Assembly (NCBI GenBank): GCA_963827905.1
Contig: CAWHCB010000014.1
Location: forward strand, 1-59,582
Source of the DNA: JACXTP01 sp963827905
Lineage (GTDB): Archaea; Thermoplasmatota; Thermoplasmata; Methanomassiliicoccales; UBA472
Direction of reading: 5' to 3'
DNA length: 59,582 nucleotides
The position numbers were made by a program, and so were the translations under genes. Under the pieces are notes generated by a model. The model was not told the origin of the DNA. It worked only from the letters and a program-made list of their open reading frames with translations, and ran no database searches. Below are positions 27,854 to 36,866 of the stretch, in pieces (the first letter of the stretch is position 1; the number at the start of each line of letters is the position of its first letter).

Positions 27854-29177
27854 GGCGACACCTCCGGGAAATGGTAATGGAAATGCCGTTCCCAGACCTC
27901 GGCCGTCCTGATCAGGCCACCCTCCTGCCAGTGAGGGGCCACAAGCTGCAGCCCGACGGGAAGCCCACCCTCATAGCCACAGGGCACCGAGATGTGCGGT
28001 AGGCCCGTGAGGTTCGGCGGTATGGTCAGGAAGTCGGCCTGGTACATCTCGATGGGCCTCATCTTGGAGATCTCGTCGAAACGTGGCGGAAGGAAAGGCA
28101 TGGTCGGTGAGACGATGAACGAGTGGTCGGCCAGAACTTTTTTGTATTCCTCCAGCACCAGGTCCCTGACCCCGAGCGCCTTGAGGTAGTATTTGTTCCT
28201 GAACCCGACCATGCGACAGAACGTACCGAGGAGGATGCGTCGTTTGGCCTCATCCCCGAATCTGCTCCGAACGCACGCCGCTGAAGTAGTCGTTGAAGTG
28301 TTGATGATATTCCTTCTCAGGCACGCCGAAGCGCATGCCACAATAACGCGCCAGGTTGGTGGAGGCCTCGGTCGTCGCGATGACATAGTAGGCGGGCATG
28401 GCGAAGCGAAGGCTGGGCATGCTGATCTCGTGCACTTCCACACCCAGATGATGGCTTAGCTTGTCCAAGGCCCTAAGGAACGCCCCCTTTACCGTCGGGG
28501 CGAGCCCATCGAGACATTCGGTGGGCAATGCCAGCGGACCCTCCCTGGTCTGGCCCAGGTCCAATTGGGGCTGCACGCATGAGGTTGGGTCCTTGGGGTC
28601 AGACCCAGAGATGACGGGAAGGAAACGGGAGAGGTCCTTTACGGTGCGGGACAGCAGGCCGACCTTGTCCAGGGAGTTGCCGTAATCGATCAGGCCATAG
28701 CGCGAGACCCGACCATAGGTCGGGGTCAGGCCCACCACTCCGCAGAAGGAGGCCGGGCAGGCGATCGAACCGCCTGTGGACACTCCCAGTGAGACATGGC
28801 CCGGGATCAGGCAAGCCGCCGCGGCAGCGCCACCACTGGAACCTCCGCAGGCTCTTTCCTCATCGAAGGGGTTTCGCGGCACACCGAAGGCGGAGTTGGT
28901 GCTGAAGGTGCCGAACCCGAACTCGTCCATGTTGGTCTTGCCGATGAGCAGCCCACCCTCTTGCCGCATACGGTGGACCGGGGTGGCGTCGAAGGGTGGG
29001 CGATATCCCTCGAGGATGCGGGACCCAGCCCTTGCCTGGAACTCGGTGGTGCAGAGGTTGTCCTTGGCGGAGAAGGTGAAGCGGTGATCGGGCAGGGTCT
29101 CTCCTTCGATCAACTGGCAGAAGATGGAATACCTCTCGTTCAGGCGAAGTAATGCCTGAGGTCGAACAATCCGTCAC
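27850..29177 (-). CDS. gatA: Aspartyl/glutamyl-tRNA amidotransferase subunit A, frame-broken
   Basis: Glutaminase/amidase subunit. The Ser-cisSer-Lys triad is visible: Lys in FSAKDNLCTTEF, Ser in GGSSGGAAAA and nucleophile region GVSTGGSIACPASFCG. It continues VVGLTPTYGRVSRYGLIDYG and, after a break near 28260, RFGDEAKRRILLGTF and FLTIPPNLTGLPHISVPCG. A second disturbed spot near 29125-29170 separates the GTG start at 29177 (overlapping the gatC stop) from NERYSIFCQLIEGETL. Joined length is about 440 residues, slightly short of bacterial GatA, but all catalytic residues are present. Confidence 0.9.
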
Positions 29178-29446
29178 GAGAGCTTAGGCCCCCTTACATA
29201 TCCATCGTAGGTATCCATTGGTCCGATGAGCTTCTCCGGGTCGATGTCACAACCCACCTCGTCCTCACGCATCACGTCGTCTATGGGGACGGGATTGAAC
29301 GAGAAGGTGTCCCGGGAGGGGGCTTGGTCCAGAACATCGAAGCTATCGAGTATCTCCTCCAGGTCGTGAGCGTAACGCTCCAGCTCCTCTTCGCTAAGCT
29401 TTAGCCTGGCCACCTTGGCGACCCTTTGCACTGTTGCCCGGTCCAC
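29174..29446 (-). CDS. gatC: Aspartyl/glutamyl-tRNA amidotransferase subunit C
   Basis: A small stabilising subunit of about 90 residues that ties GatA to GatB. DRATVQRVAKVARLKLSEEE is the conserved first helix, followed by LEEILDSFDVLDQA and the extended C-terminus with MREDEV. GTG 29446 is chosen because GGTGGAG lies eight bases upstream; GTG 29455 is the other option. The stop overlaps the gatA start by four bases. First gene of the gat operon. Confidence 0.9.
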   Translation of the reverse strand: MDRATVQRVAKVARLKLSEEELERYAHDLEEILDSFDVLDQAPSRDTFSFNPVPIDDVMREDEVGCDIDPEKLIGPMDTYDGYVRGPKLS

Positions 29447-29835
29447 AGGATCCACTCCACCGCAATGATATGGCAGGAGGCAATGTCGAACTGGCATAGG
29501 AACCTTTCGAAGGAGCATAAGGTTCTGAGGCAGCCCGACGATAAAAGAATAATCGTTATATTATATATAAATAAATATAATATGAATCAAAGATGGGCCC
29601 AGCTATATAATTTATCTCATTAGATAATTAACATTTTTTCATTGTCGATAATATGGCCAGTATGACGATTTTTCATATGTTGATAACAAAATTTATCTTA
29701 AATAATTCATATTAAACACAAAATATTAGTATGAAGGAACACGTTAAAATTATCCGGAAAGATAAGAAAGGCAGGCACAGCGCCCTGCCGCATCTCGGGC
29801 GGACAGTACGTCCAATCAGGGGAGGAGCATTAGAG
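29447..29835. promoter_or_regulatory. Very AT-rich divergent region before the archaellin gene
   Basis: A 389-base region between gatC (minus) and the archaellin (plus). 29550-29735 is strikingly A/T-rich, with runs such as TTATATTATATATAAATAAA near 29559. Several TATA-like boxes face both ways. An open stretch from ATG 29731 continues in frame into the archaellin, but it lacks the expected short leader; it is more likely the untranslated leader, with GGGGAGGAG (29819-29827) as ribosome binding site for ATG 29836. Confidence 0.45.
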
Positions 29836-30428
29836 ATGTCCATCAGCAAAGTAAGGCTAAGCGCTAGCCGTAGGGGAGATACCGGGATAGGGGCCACCAT
29901 AATACTGATGTCCCTGCTTTTGGTCTCCGGATCCGCGGCCAGCTTGATCATCGATACCAACAGCGATTCCGCTCAACAGGCGGAACAGACCGCACAGGAT
30001 GCCCTGTCCCAGGTCTCCACCGGCCTGGAAGTGGTGGACATGGTAGGACATTACCGACAATGGCAAGATAACCTCGCTCGAGGTGCTGGTGAGATTGGGC
30101 CAGGGGAGCGCCCCCATCAACCTTGATCATCTTCTCGTCAAGGTCATGACGACGACCAGCTCAATCGATCATTTCATTGAACTCCACCTCGTCAGAGACG
30201 AGGTTCATCGCCAGGCAGGTCTGCCTGGCATCTAACCTTCCGGCATGGTCCGATGGCGTTCCACCGCTGGTCGGCCAGGGGGACCTCGTCAAGATAGTGA
30301 TGGACATCCCTCCGGTGGCGATCGGGCAGTCGGCGTCGATCAAGCTCATCCCGGCAGAGGGCTATGCCACCTTGGAGACGTTCACCGTACCGGACAACAT
30401 AGTCGGCACAGTTGTCTCCCTACGATGA
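29836..30428 (+). CDS. Archaellin (archaeal flagellin), frame-broken
   Basis: A major filament-type protein. The 14-residue class III leader MSISKVRLSASRRG is followed by DTGIGATIILMSLLLVSGSA, the conserved hydrophobic N-terminal helix; the prepilin-peptidase-like FlaK/PibD should cut after RRG. The middle region includes LEVLVRLGQGSAPINLDHLL in a second frame. The C-terminus (GDLVKIVMDIPPVAIGQSA, LIPAEGYATLETFTVP) matches the archaellin tail. Frame changes near 30085 and 30175-30260 split the gene. Length about 195 residues. No fla accessory genes (flaI, flaJ) are in the window, so this is a single detached copy, possibly for adhesion rather than swimming. Confidence 0.82.
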
Positions 30429-30536
30429 TATATGAACGAAGATCAAGGGGCCAGCATGCACGACTCATTCACAAGAGGCGTTCACTGACTCAAAATCTTT
30501 ATCAATCATCAGCACTTACTCGATTTCAGTGATCCG

Positions 30537-31028
30537 ATGGCGGACGAGTTTGAAAAATTGATGAAGCAAGGATTCCAGCTGATGGGCGAGGGCGAGTATC
30601 AGCAAGCCCTCACCAAGTTCGACAAGGCCATCAAGCTCGACCCCAAGAACGCAGAGGCCTACCTGGCCAAGGCAGATGTCGCGGTATTGGTCCCGAAGGT
30701 CCCTCAGGAGGAGATCGTGGCGTTGTACAAGAAGGCCATCGAGCTCCAACCAGACAACCCATTCATGTACCAGTCCTACGCAGCCTTCTGCATGGACATA
30801 GGCACGTTCAATGAGGCCGAGACCGCCTACAACAAGGCGGCAGAGGTCGACCCAGACAACTCCTCATATTATTATTCAGAGTTCGGGGTGGAGTATTATA
30901 AAAGGGCCCCGGCGGTCTTCGAACAGCATCTCGACGAGAACACCAGGCAGATCATCGCCAAAAAATCGCTCAAATATCTGCTGAAGTCCATCGGTCTAGA
31001 TGAAGCGGCGGCCAAGAAACTGCTCTGA
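30537..31028 (+). CDS. TPR-repeat protein
   Basis: An intact 163-residue soluble protein with three tetratricopeptide repeats over residues about 5-110 (GEYQQALTKFDKAIKLDPKN, VALYKKAIELQPDNP, TFNEAETAYNKAAEVDPDN), then a helical tail. TPRs are protein-protein scaffolds. A TATA-like ATCTTTATC at about 30497-30505 lies 30-40 bases upstream of ATG 30537. It is a single gene, nearly touching the convergent zinc-protein gene (two bases apart). The partner is unknown. Confidence 0.8.
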   Translation: MADEFEKLMKQGFQLMGEGEYQQALTKFDKAIKLDPKNAEAYLAKADVAVLVPKVPQEEIVALYKKAIELQPDNPFMYQSYAAFCMDIGTFNEAETAYNKAAEVDPDNSSYYYSEFGVEYYKRAPAVFEQHLDENTRQIIAKKSLKYLLKSIGLDEAAAKKLL

Positions 31029-31030
31029 AT

Positions 31031-31213
31031 TCAGTGCAACAGACGGTCCATGTCCTTGGCCGTCCTTTTCTCTCCATTTCTCACTTTGAGGGCGCAATTG
31101 TAGCATAGTCCACTCGCTTTGTCGAAGTGCTCCTCGCAGAAAACACCTCCGCACAACGAGCAGGAACGCCATGCCGGTCTGGAACAGTATTGGCAAAGGC
31201 CCAAGGTCTCCAT
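31031..31213 (-). CDS. Small zinc-binding protein (B-box/HIT-finger-like)
   Basis: 60 residues with METLGLCQYCSRPAWRSCSL at the start, then CGGVFCEEHFD and CYNC. The pattern CX2C-X6-CX2C-X4-C-X2-H-X7-CX2C provides two four-ligand zinc sites in a cross-brace-like order. It is the last gene of a minus-strand run (DUF362, mptA, HAD phosphatase, this), 38 bases after the phosphatase. The ribosome binding site is weak. Function is unknown; such tiny fingers bind protein or nucleic acid. Confidence 0.6.
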   Translation of the reverse strand: METLGLCQYCSRPAWRSCSLCGGVFCEEHFDKASGLCYNCALKVRNGEKRTAKDMDRLLH

Positions 31214-31251
31214 GCCTGAAACAATGGATTTCGTCCGTTATACGCTTTTCT

Positions 31252-31932
31252 TCACAACAGGCCCAACATGAGCAGTCCTTCCACGACGCCCTCCGCCTGG
31301 TTGGAATGACAGACGTACTTCGCCGCCGCTTTTGCCGCCGGTGAGGCGTTGCCTACGGCGATGCCATAGCCGCAACCCTCCAACATCTTGACGTCGTTGT
31401 CCGCGTCGCCGAAAGCGACCACCTCGGCGGGGGAGATCCCCAACAGCTCACAGGCCTTTTGCACGCCCTTCATCTTGGAGTGCCCTTTCTCCATGATGTG
31501 TATTGCAAAACCGGTGGCTTCGATTTCCAGGTCCCAGCCGGCCAATGCCTCTTGCACCCTGATCAGGTCCTGGTCCCGGCGTAGGCCTACCTCGGTGGTC
31601 CTCCAATTGTCCGTGAAGAGGCGTTTGGTCTCCGGCATCGCCCTTTCCAGCTCATGGAAGGCCCTCTCCGGGAGATCGCCTGACTGTAATTGGTAGATTC
31701 GGTCCTGGTAACAGACCATGCCTCCGTTCTCAGCGATGACCGGGCCTCTCAATCCGATGAAGGCCGAAAGACCATATGCCACAGGAAGGACGTTTCCGCT
31801 CGCCAGCATGACATTCAGCCCTCTCTCCTGCGCCTGGCGCAAGGCCTCGATGCCGCGACACTGGATTTGCTTATGCTCATCGGTGATGGTGCCGTCAACA
31901 TCGGACACCACTGCCTTGAACCGCCCGAACAT
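31252..31932 (-). CDS. HAD phosphatase, archaeal phosphoglycolate phosphatase type
   Basis: An intact 226-residue HAD-IIB enzyme. Motif I VSDVDGTITDEH carries the nucleophile and acid/base Asp, motif II is in LASGNVLPVAYG, motif III Lys is in HSKMKGVQKACELLG, and motif IV is VAFGDADNDVKML. The C2 cap lies between residues about 80 and 155 (VIAENGGMVCYQD). The archaeal group hydrolyses phosphoglycolate or sugar/mannosyl phosphates. It lies 12 bases downstream of mptA, so they are co-transcribed, though a link to pterin synthesis is inference. Confidence 0.85.
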   Translation of the reverse strand: MFGRFKAVVSDVDGTITDEHKQIQCRGIEALRQAQERGLNVMLASGNVLPVAYGLSAFIGLRGPVIAENGGMVCYQDRIYQLQSGDLPERAFHELERAMPETKRLFTDNWRTTEVGLRRDQDLIRVQEALAGWDLEIEATGFAIHIMEKGHSKMKGVQKACELLGISPAEVVAFGDADNDVKMLEGCGYGIAVGNASPAAKAAAKYVCHSNQAEGVVEGLLMLGLL

Positions 31933-31944
31933 GAAGACACCCGA

Positions 31945-32827
31945 TCAGTCACAGCAGCGCAACTGGCCGAGGGTAGTGACCCTCTCCGCGAAGGCGTTGT
32001 GCTTATGGATGGACTCCTGGCTCTCGCTCCGGACCGTGATCACCGTGTCATCCGGAAGATGGGTGAAATTCTTCAAGATGTGCGAGAGGTTCACTCGCAC
32101 CACATCCTCCACGAACTTGGGGTTCTGGTGCGCGACGATGACCACCTGGGCCTCCTCCGCCCGCTTCAGTATCTCGAACGTGGGGCTGCTGAACGACCGC
32201 TCTGCGATGTCTATTAGGTCGTCCGCCTCCACATCGAAGGCCTCTGGCACCTCCATCATGAGCGTGGTTATGTTGCGCTGGTTGTGGGTGATGTTCGGCC
32301 CATCGCACGACTTGTCGCGCAGATTCCCCTTCTGCAGGTCCTGGACGGTCTCCATCGCGCAGGGACAGGCGGTCATTCCGATGACCTCGACGCCGATCAT
32401 CTTCTTCAAGCCGTTCCCTTTCTTGTCGGTGGCACTGGCCAGGAGCTTGTAGGACTCCATGGTCTTCCTTCCGCTCGGGACGGTCCGTTCCAAAAAGTAC
32501 TCAGCGGTGACGTGCGCCTCGGAACGGGTCGCGTACTCGTGACGGTCCAGCAGGTCCTTGCTGATGATCGCGGCCAACGCCTCGATTCCGGACACCGGCT
32601 TGCTCAGGCTCTGCTCCACCACGTCGGCGATTACCTCCAAGATTGCGGGAGAGATGGGAGCCCTTTTGGCTGGATGGGAGGTCGACGAATACGTCGATGG
32701 TGCAAATCAAAGTGACCTTCTTGTCCCCGCGGCAGACCTGCACCGGTTTCTTGACCCCAGTGACTCCTACCCGGGTGAGCATGAACCCTCCGGTCATGCG
32801 CCTCCCCTGGACATCGCTAAGCTCTAT
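31945..32827 (-). CDS. mptA: GTP cyclohydrolase MptA (FolE2 family), frame-broken
   Basis: First step of methanopterin/pterin synthesis: an iron-dependent GTP cyclohydrolase giving 7,8-dihydroneopterin 2',3'-cyclic phosphate. N-terminal part: LTRVGVTGVKKPVQVCRGDK, CTIDVFVDLPSSQKGSHLSR. After a break near 32640 it continues with ATRSEAHVTAEYFLERTVP, the metal-site loop GMTACPCAMETVQ and ITHNQRNITTLMMEVPE, ending QLRCCD. The family N-terminus (ELSDVQ before the LTRVGVTG stretch) is readable back to an ATA codon at 32827, where ATG is expected. A TATA box at 32857-32866 puts the transcript start near 32834, so either ATA stands for ATG or GTG 32833-32835 starts with one base missing. ATG 32797 is a fallback start. 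Confidence 0.87.
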
Positions 32828-32856
32828 GCTATCACCGCCCCTTCATTTCAAGATGT

Positions 32857-32866
32857 TTTATAAATA
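32857..32866 (-). promoter_or_regulatory. TATA box of mptA
   Basis: ATTTATAAAA on the minus strand, centred about 27 bases from a predicted transcript start near 32834. It implies a very short or absent leader for mptA and argues against ATG 32797 as the start. Confidence 0.6.
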
Positions 32867-32914
32867 ATGCCCCATCGACCGTTTTTTAGGTAGTTAAACA
32901 CTGTTCATGGTTGA

Positions 32915-34021
32915 TCAGAGCTTGGTCAGTTTATACTCGCGCTCGCCCAGTCCAATGCTCTCCCCATATTCCAGTTGCACGGACCAATCGAGGTCGAACA
33001 GGGCCTTGAACTTGTCCTCCCCCTCTTTCATCCCTTTCTTAAGTTTAGTCCCTTTCAGTCCAGGGGAGCCGTTCACCAGGTCCGCCGCCGCCTGGTCGAT
33101 GGCCACAATATCCTTCGAGGCCAGGATGCCCACGTTTGGCACGATCGGGGCGTCGTTGAAGGGAGCGCAATCACAGTATGGCACCACGTCCACGATAAAG
33201 GTGATGAATCCGAAGCGGCTCTCCCGCCCTTTCATTATGCCGTAGCAGTATTCGGCGATCTTCTCCTGTATGGCGGTGGAGTCCATGCAACAGTCCCCGA
33301 AGTCCACCGCGCTGTAAGGGCAGACGACGAGACATTCTCCACAACCGATGCACTTCTCATCATCGATCATCGCTTTCCTCTTGCTAAGCTTGATGGCCTG
33401 CTCAGGGCACTTGCGCACGCAGGTGCCGCAGCCCCGGCACTTGTCCTTTTTGACCTGGGGGGTCACCTCCATGTGCATGTCCAGCTTCCCCGCCCTGGAG
33501 CCGAATCCCATGCCTAGGTTCTTCATCGCGCCACCGAAGCCAGTGAGCATGTGCCCCTTGAGGTGGGAGACGCACATGATGCTGTCCGCTTGCATGGCCG
33601 CCGAACCCACCCGGATGGACCGGCATCGCTTCAGATTGACATCGATCACAGCCTCGTCCTTGCCTTTGAGGCCATCGGCGATGACCACCGGCGCGTTAAC
33701 GACTGGATAGGAGAAACCATGCAAGGCCGCGGTCTCCAGATGGTCGACGGCGTTGGCCCTCATCCCCACGTACAACGTGTTGCTGTCGGTGAGGAACGGC
33801 CTTCCGCCATTGGCGGCGACGAGGTCGACCACCTTGGCGAGGTACTGCGGTCGGAGGAAGGCGGTGTTCCCCCTCTCCCCAAAATGGGTCTTGACGCCGA
33901 CCAGGTCCCCCTTGCTGAACGTGCCATCTAGGCCGGCCTTCTTGAACAGGCGCCCGATCTTGCTGGGCACATTGTCCTTCTCGCTCTCGGTCCGCAGGTC
34001 GGCGAAGAAAACATCTGCCAT
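32915..34021 (-). CDS. DUF362 iron-sulfur protein
   Basis: About 368 residues, intact. The DUF362 domain fills most of the protein (GVKTHFGERGNTAFLRPQYL, FLTDSNTLYVGMRANAVDH, SHLKGHMLTGFGGAMKNLGM) with two [4Fe-4S] ferredoxin motifs inserted at residues about 193-240: CRGCGTCVRKCP and CIGCGECLVVCP. Members are thought to be electron-transfer or metal-handling proteins of anaerobes; reaction unknown. I chose ATG 34021 (MADVFFADLR), the family-like start; GTG 34033 would add four residues. It diverges from RNase HII with about 70 bases between. Downstream lies the mptA group with its own promoter. Confidence 0.85.
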   Translation of the reverse strand: MADVFFADLRTESEKDNVPSKIGRLFKKAGLDGTFSKGDLVGVKTHFGERGNTAFLRPQYLAKVVDLVAANGGRPFLTDSNTLYVGMRANAVDHLETAALHGFSYPVVNAPVVIADGLKGKDEAVIDVNLKRCRSIRVGSAAMQADSIMCVSHLKGHMLTGFGGAMKNLGMGFGSRAGKLDMHMEVTPQVKKDKCRGCGTCVRKCPEQAIKLSKRKAMIDDEKCIGCGECLVVCPYSAVDFGDCCMDSTAIQEKIAEYCYGIMKGRESRFGFITFIVDVVPYCDCAPFNDAPIVPNVGILASKDIVAIDQAAADLVNGSPGLKGTKLKKGMKEGEDKFKALFDLDWSVQLEYGESIGLGEREYKLTKL

Positions 34022-34091
34022 GGTATCGAACACCGAACCTACGGCCGATGATATCAGGTTTGGCCTGAATGTGAGCCATTAATATGAAGCG

Positions 34092-34745
34092 ATGACACTC
34101 AGGGTCGTGCTCTGCGGGGTTGACGAGGCGGGCAGAGGTCCGGCGATGGGGCCATTGGTGGTGGCAGCCGTGGCCATACCCGATGACGCCCCATTGCGAG
34201 AGATCGGGGTCAAGGACTCCAAGAAGCTTCCCCCCACGAAACGAATCGAGCTCTCCCTTCGGATTCGTGAGATGGCGAGGGTGGAGGTCAGAGTGGTCCA
34301 TGCAGAGGAGATCGACGCTCGGGAGAACAGCCTGAACGAGCTCGAGGCCGAGCTGTTCGCTGAGCTCCTGGACCGAATCGCCCCCACAGATGCCTTCTTG
34401 GACGCCTGCGATACGAACGAGGCGAGGTTCGCCAGGACGGTCGGCTCCAAGCTGAGATGCCATCCTCGATTGGTGGCCAAGCACAAAGCGGACGACATCT
34501 ATCCAGTGGTATCTGCCGCCTCCATCATCGCCAAGACGGTGCGGGACGAGGAGATGGAACGGATATGCAGTTCTCTTGGCATCGTGGGCATGAGCGGTTA
34601 CTGTGGAGATAAGCGGACCAATGATTTCGTAGAGGGTTACCTTAAAGAGCATGGGAGCCTTCCGCCACACACCAGGAGATCCTGGAAGAACATCAGGAAA
34701 CTGAGCTCGGACAGTAAGGTGTCCAAGCTCAGCGATTGGGAGTGA
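34092..34745 (+). CDS. rnhB: Ribonuclease HII
   Basis: Removes RNA primers and single ribonucleotides from DNA. An intact 217 residues. Catalytic acids: Asp and Glu in CGVDEAGRGPAMGPLV (residues about 8-23), Asp in DAFLDACDTNE (about 103) and Asp/Ser region HKADDIYPVVSAASIIAKT. RRSW near the end is the usual PxTRRSW-like tail. With rnhA at 4478 the organism has both RNase H classes. The gene is followed by the SCP2 gene after five bases. Confidence 0.94.
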   Translation: MTLRVVLCGVDEAGRGPAMGPLVVAAVAIPDDAPLREIGVKDSKKLPPTKRIELSLRIREMARVEVRVVHAEEIDARENSLNELEAELFAELLDRIAPTDAFLDACDTNEARFARTVGSKLRCHPRLVAKHKADDIYPVVSAASIIAKTVRDEEMERICSSLGIVGMSGYCGDKRTNDFVEGYLKEHGSLPPHTRRSWKNIRKLSSDSKVSKLSDWE

Positions 34746-34750
34746 AGAAC

Positions 34751-35083
34751 ATGTCATCGAGAAAGATCCTTCAGGACACCATTGATCGTTTCCACAAAAA
34801 GGTCGAATGCGACCCCAAGATCAGGCAGGAGCTTCTTGGCATCAAGAAATGCGTCAACATCGACCTCGGTTGCGAATCCTACCATTTCATCCTGAAGGAC
34901 GCTCACGTCGATCAACTCTGCGATGGGATGATGGATGGTCCAGACATCCTCATCACTTCCGACCCTCAAACGGTGGAGGACCTTTACACTGGCAAGATGA
35001 AGGTCATGAAGGCCTACGCATTGCGCAAGATCCGAGTCAAAGGCTCCATGGAGGACGTGATGAGGTTGAGGAACCTGTTCTGA
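34751..35083 (+). CDS. SCP2-type lipid-binding protein
   Basis: 110 residues of the sterol-carrier-protein-2 fold: NIDLGCESYHFILKDAH, PDILITSDPQTVEDLYTGK and KAYALRKIRVKGSMEDVMRL. In archaea these proteins lack sterol targets and may carry fatty or isoprenoid ligands; role unknown. ATG 34751 with GGGAGTGA upstream is preferred over TTG 34736, which overlaps rnhB. Likely co-transcribed with rnhB. Confidence 0.8.
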   Translation: MSSRKILQDTIDRFHKKVECDPKIRQELLGIKKCVNIDLGCESYHFILKDAHVDQLCDGMMDGPDILITSDPQTVEDLYTGKMKVMKAYALRKIRVKGSMEDVMRLRNLF

Positions 35084-35093
35084 CCGTCAAAAG

Positions 35094-35102
35094 GTTTTAA
35101 AT
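35094..35102 (+). promoter_or_regulatory. TATA box of initiator tRNA
   Basis: TTTTAAATA about 30-38 bases before the mature tRNA 5' end at 35132, a standard position with a leader of a few bases. Confidence 0.6.
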
Positions 35103-35131
35103 AAGGCATGTCCGATAGGAGCTTTCCACAT

Positions 35132-35209
35132 AGCGGGGTGGGGTAGCCAGGACATCCCGTCGGGCTCATAACCCGGAGACCGGTCGTTCAAATCGACCCC
35201 CCGCTACCA
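35132..35209 (+). tRNA. Initiator tRNA-Met (CAT) with encoded CCA
   Basis: Acceptor stem AGCGGGG / CCCCGCT with an A1-T72 end pair, discriminator A, then encoded CCA at 35207-35209. The anticodon loop CTCATAA is closed by three G-C pairs (GGG/CCC), the initiator mark. The T arm is GGTCG-TTCAAAT-CGACC. A T-rich TTTATATTTTC follows, a likely terminator. Confidence 0.95.
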
Positions 35210-35285
35210 TTTATATTTTCTTATGCATGTTGGGCGTCCCATCCATGTCGTTCCTCTCCATTTCTGTTCAGGAGGCGAACTGTCG

Positions 35286-36866
35286 ATGCGCATAGACGTC
35301 CTCATCATAGGCGGAGGCACCACTGGGGCAGGCATCGCCCGTGACATGGCCATGCGCGGGGCTTCGGTAATGCTTCTGGAGAAGGGTGACTTCTCCGGGG
35401 GCGCCAGCGGAGGGAACCATGGTCTGCTCCACAGTGGAGCCCGTTACGTGGTCCGTGACCAGGAGTCGGCCAGGGAATGCGCGCAAGAGTGCGAGGTGCT
35501 CCGCAACATCGCCTGGCATTGCATCGAGGACCTGGGCGGTCTGTTCATCCGATTGGCGAACGATGATGGCGATTATGTCGACCGGTTCGAAGCAGGCTGC
35601 CACGACTCTGGCGTTCCCGCGGAGCGTCTGACCCGCGAAGAGGTCCTGGGGTTCGAGCCGATGCTCTCCCCTCAGGTGGAGGAGGGATTCCAGGTCAGAG
35701 ATGCTTCCATAGACCCTTTCCAATTGGTGTTGGCGAACGTACAATCCGCCCGGTCCTTGGGGGCCATCGTTCACAATCATTCTCCCGTCATCGAGATGGT
35801 GAGGGAGAATGGAAAGGATCGTCGAGGTCCGATACAAGGACCGTCGAAATGGGCAGATTTCGACCATCAGGCCTGAACTGGTGGTCAACGCCGCCGGAGC
35901 ATGGTCGGATGAGGTGGCCAAGATGGCCGGATGCCACGTCGAGCTCTCCAAGGATTGCGGGGCCCTCCTGGTCATGAGTGGAAGGTTGGTGAACACGTTG
36001 GTGAACCGGCTCCGTCCCCCATCCGACGGTGACATCGTTGTCCCCAATCGGACCAGTATGGTGCTAGGGACGACATCCAGGTCGATTCAGGACCCACGTT
36101 CCGCTAAGGTAGAGGTGAGAGGAGGTAAGGCTGCTGATGAGGGAGGCGGTCCAGATGGTACCGAGAACTTGCCGAGTGCCGTCCCATCCGCGCCTATGCT
36201 AGCGTCAGACCCTTGGTGCGAAATCAAGGTGAGAGCCGTCGGGCGAGCCGTTCCTATCAGATATACGAGCACACCGATGACGGGCTGGACAACTTCTTCA
36301 GCATCGTCGGAGGTAAGTTGACCACCTACCGTTCGATGGCGGAGCATCTCTCCGACCTTCTCGCCGGCGAGCTCGGGACCACCGATCCTTGCAGGACGGC
36401 GGTGGAACCATTGGTGGAAAGGGGAGAGGACATTTCGGACATTGGCCTGCAATCATTACCGACATGGCAGCTGCAACGACGCCATGGGCAACTGCCAGAA
36501 GGCATGAGGGAAAGGGCCATGGGCACCACATCGGCCAGGTCGATCGCCTGCAGCTGCGAGCAGGTGACCCGCTTCGAGCTGGAGCACTTTGCCGCCCAGG
36601 AGGACGTCATGGACCTATCCGACCTCATGCGGCGGACCCGTGCGGGGATGGGGTACTGCCAAGGAACTGGATGCAGCGTTGCCATGCTCTCAGCCCTCTG
36701 CAACAAGTACGGTGATCCTCGCGAGGCCATGTCCCGGTTCCTTTGTGACCGACATCGGGGCATCGCCCCGGTCCTGGAGGGTGACCAGCTCCGCCAAGAG
36801 CTGTTCCGCGCCGATCTGCTGAAAGGGGTATATGGGTTCTCCACCAGGGAGGATCGATGCCGATGA
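35286..36866 (+). CDS. glpA: Anaerobic glycerol-3-phosphate dehydrogenase subunit A, frame-broken
   Basis: The FAD subunit that oxidises sn-glycerol-3-phosphate to dihydroxyacetone phosphate. The N-terminal Rossmann motif MRIDVLIIGGGTTGAGIARD and GNHGLLHSGARYVV bind FAD; later LVVNAAGAWSDEVAKMAG and FFSIVGGKLTTYRSMAEHL. The C-terminal BFD-like [2Fe-2S] region has CSCEQVTRFE and GMGYCQGTGC, the mark of GlpA as opposed to aerobic GlpD. Frame breaks lie near 35820, 36090-36230 and 36420-36440. ATG 35286 has GGAGGCG upstream. First gene of glpABC; the stop overlaps glpB. It follows the initiator tRNA directly. Confidence 0.88.

Noticed and set aside
29731..29835. A 35-codon N-terminal extension on the archaellin
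   Set aside because: Archaellin leaders are short; a ribosome binding site at 29819-29827 and the class III motif fit ATG 29836.
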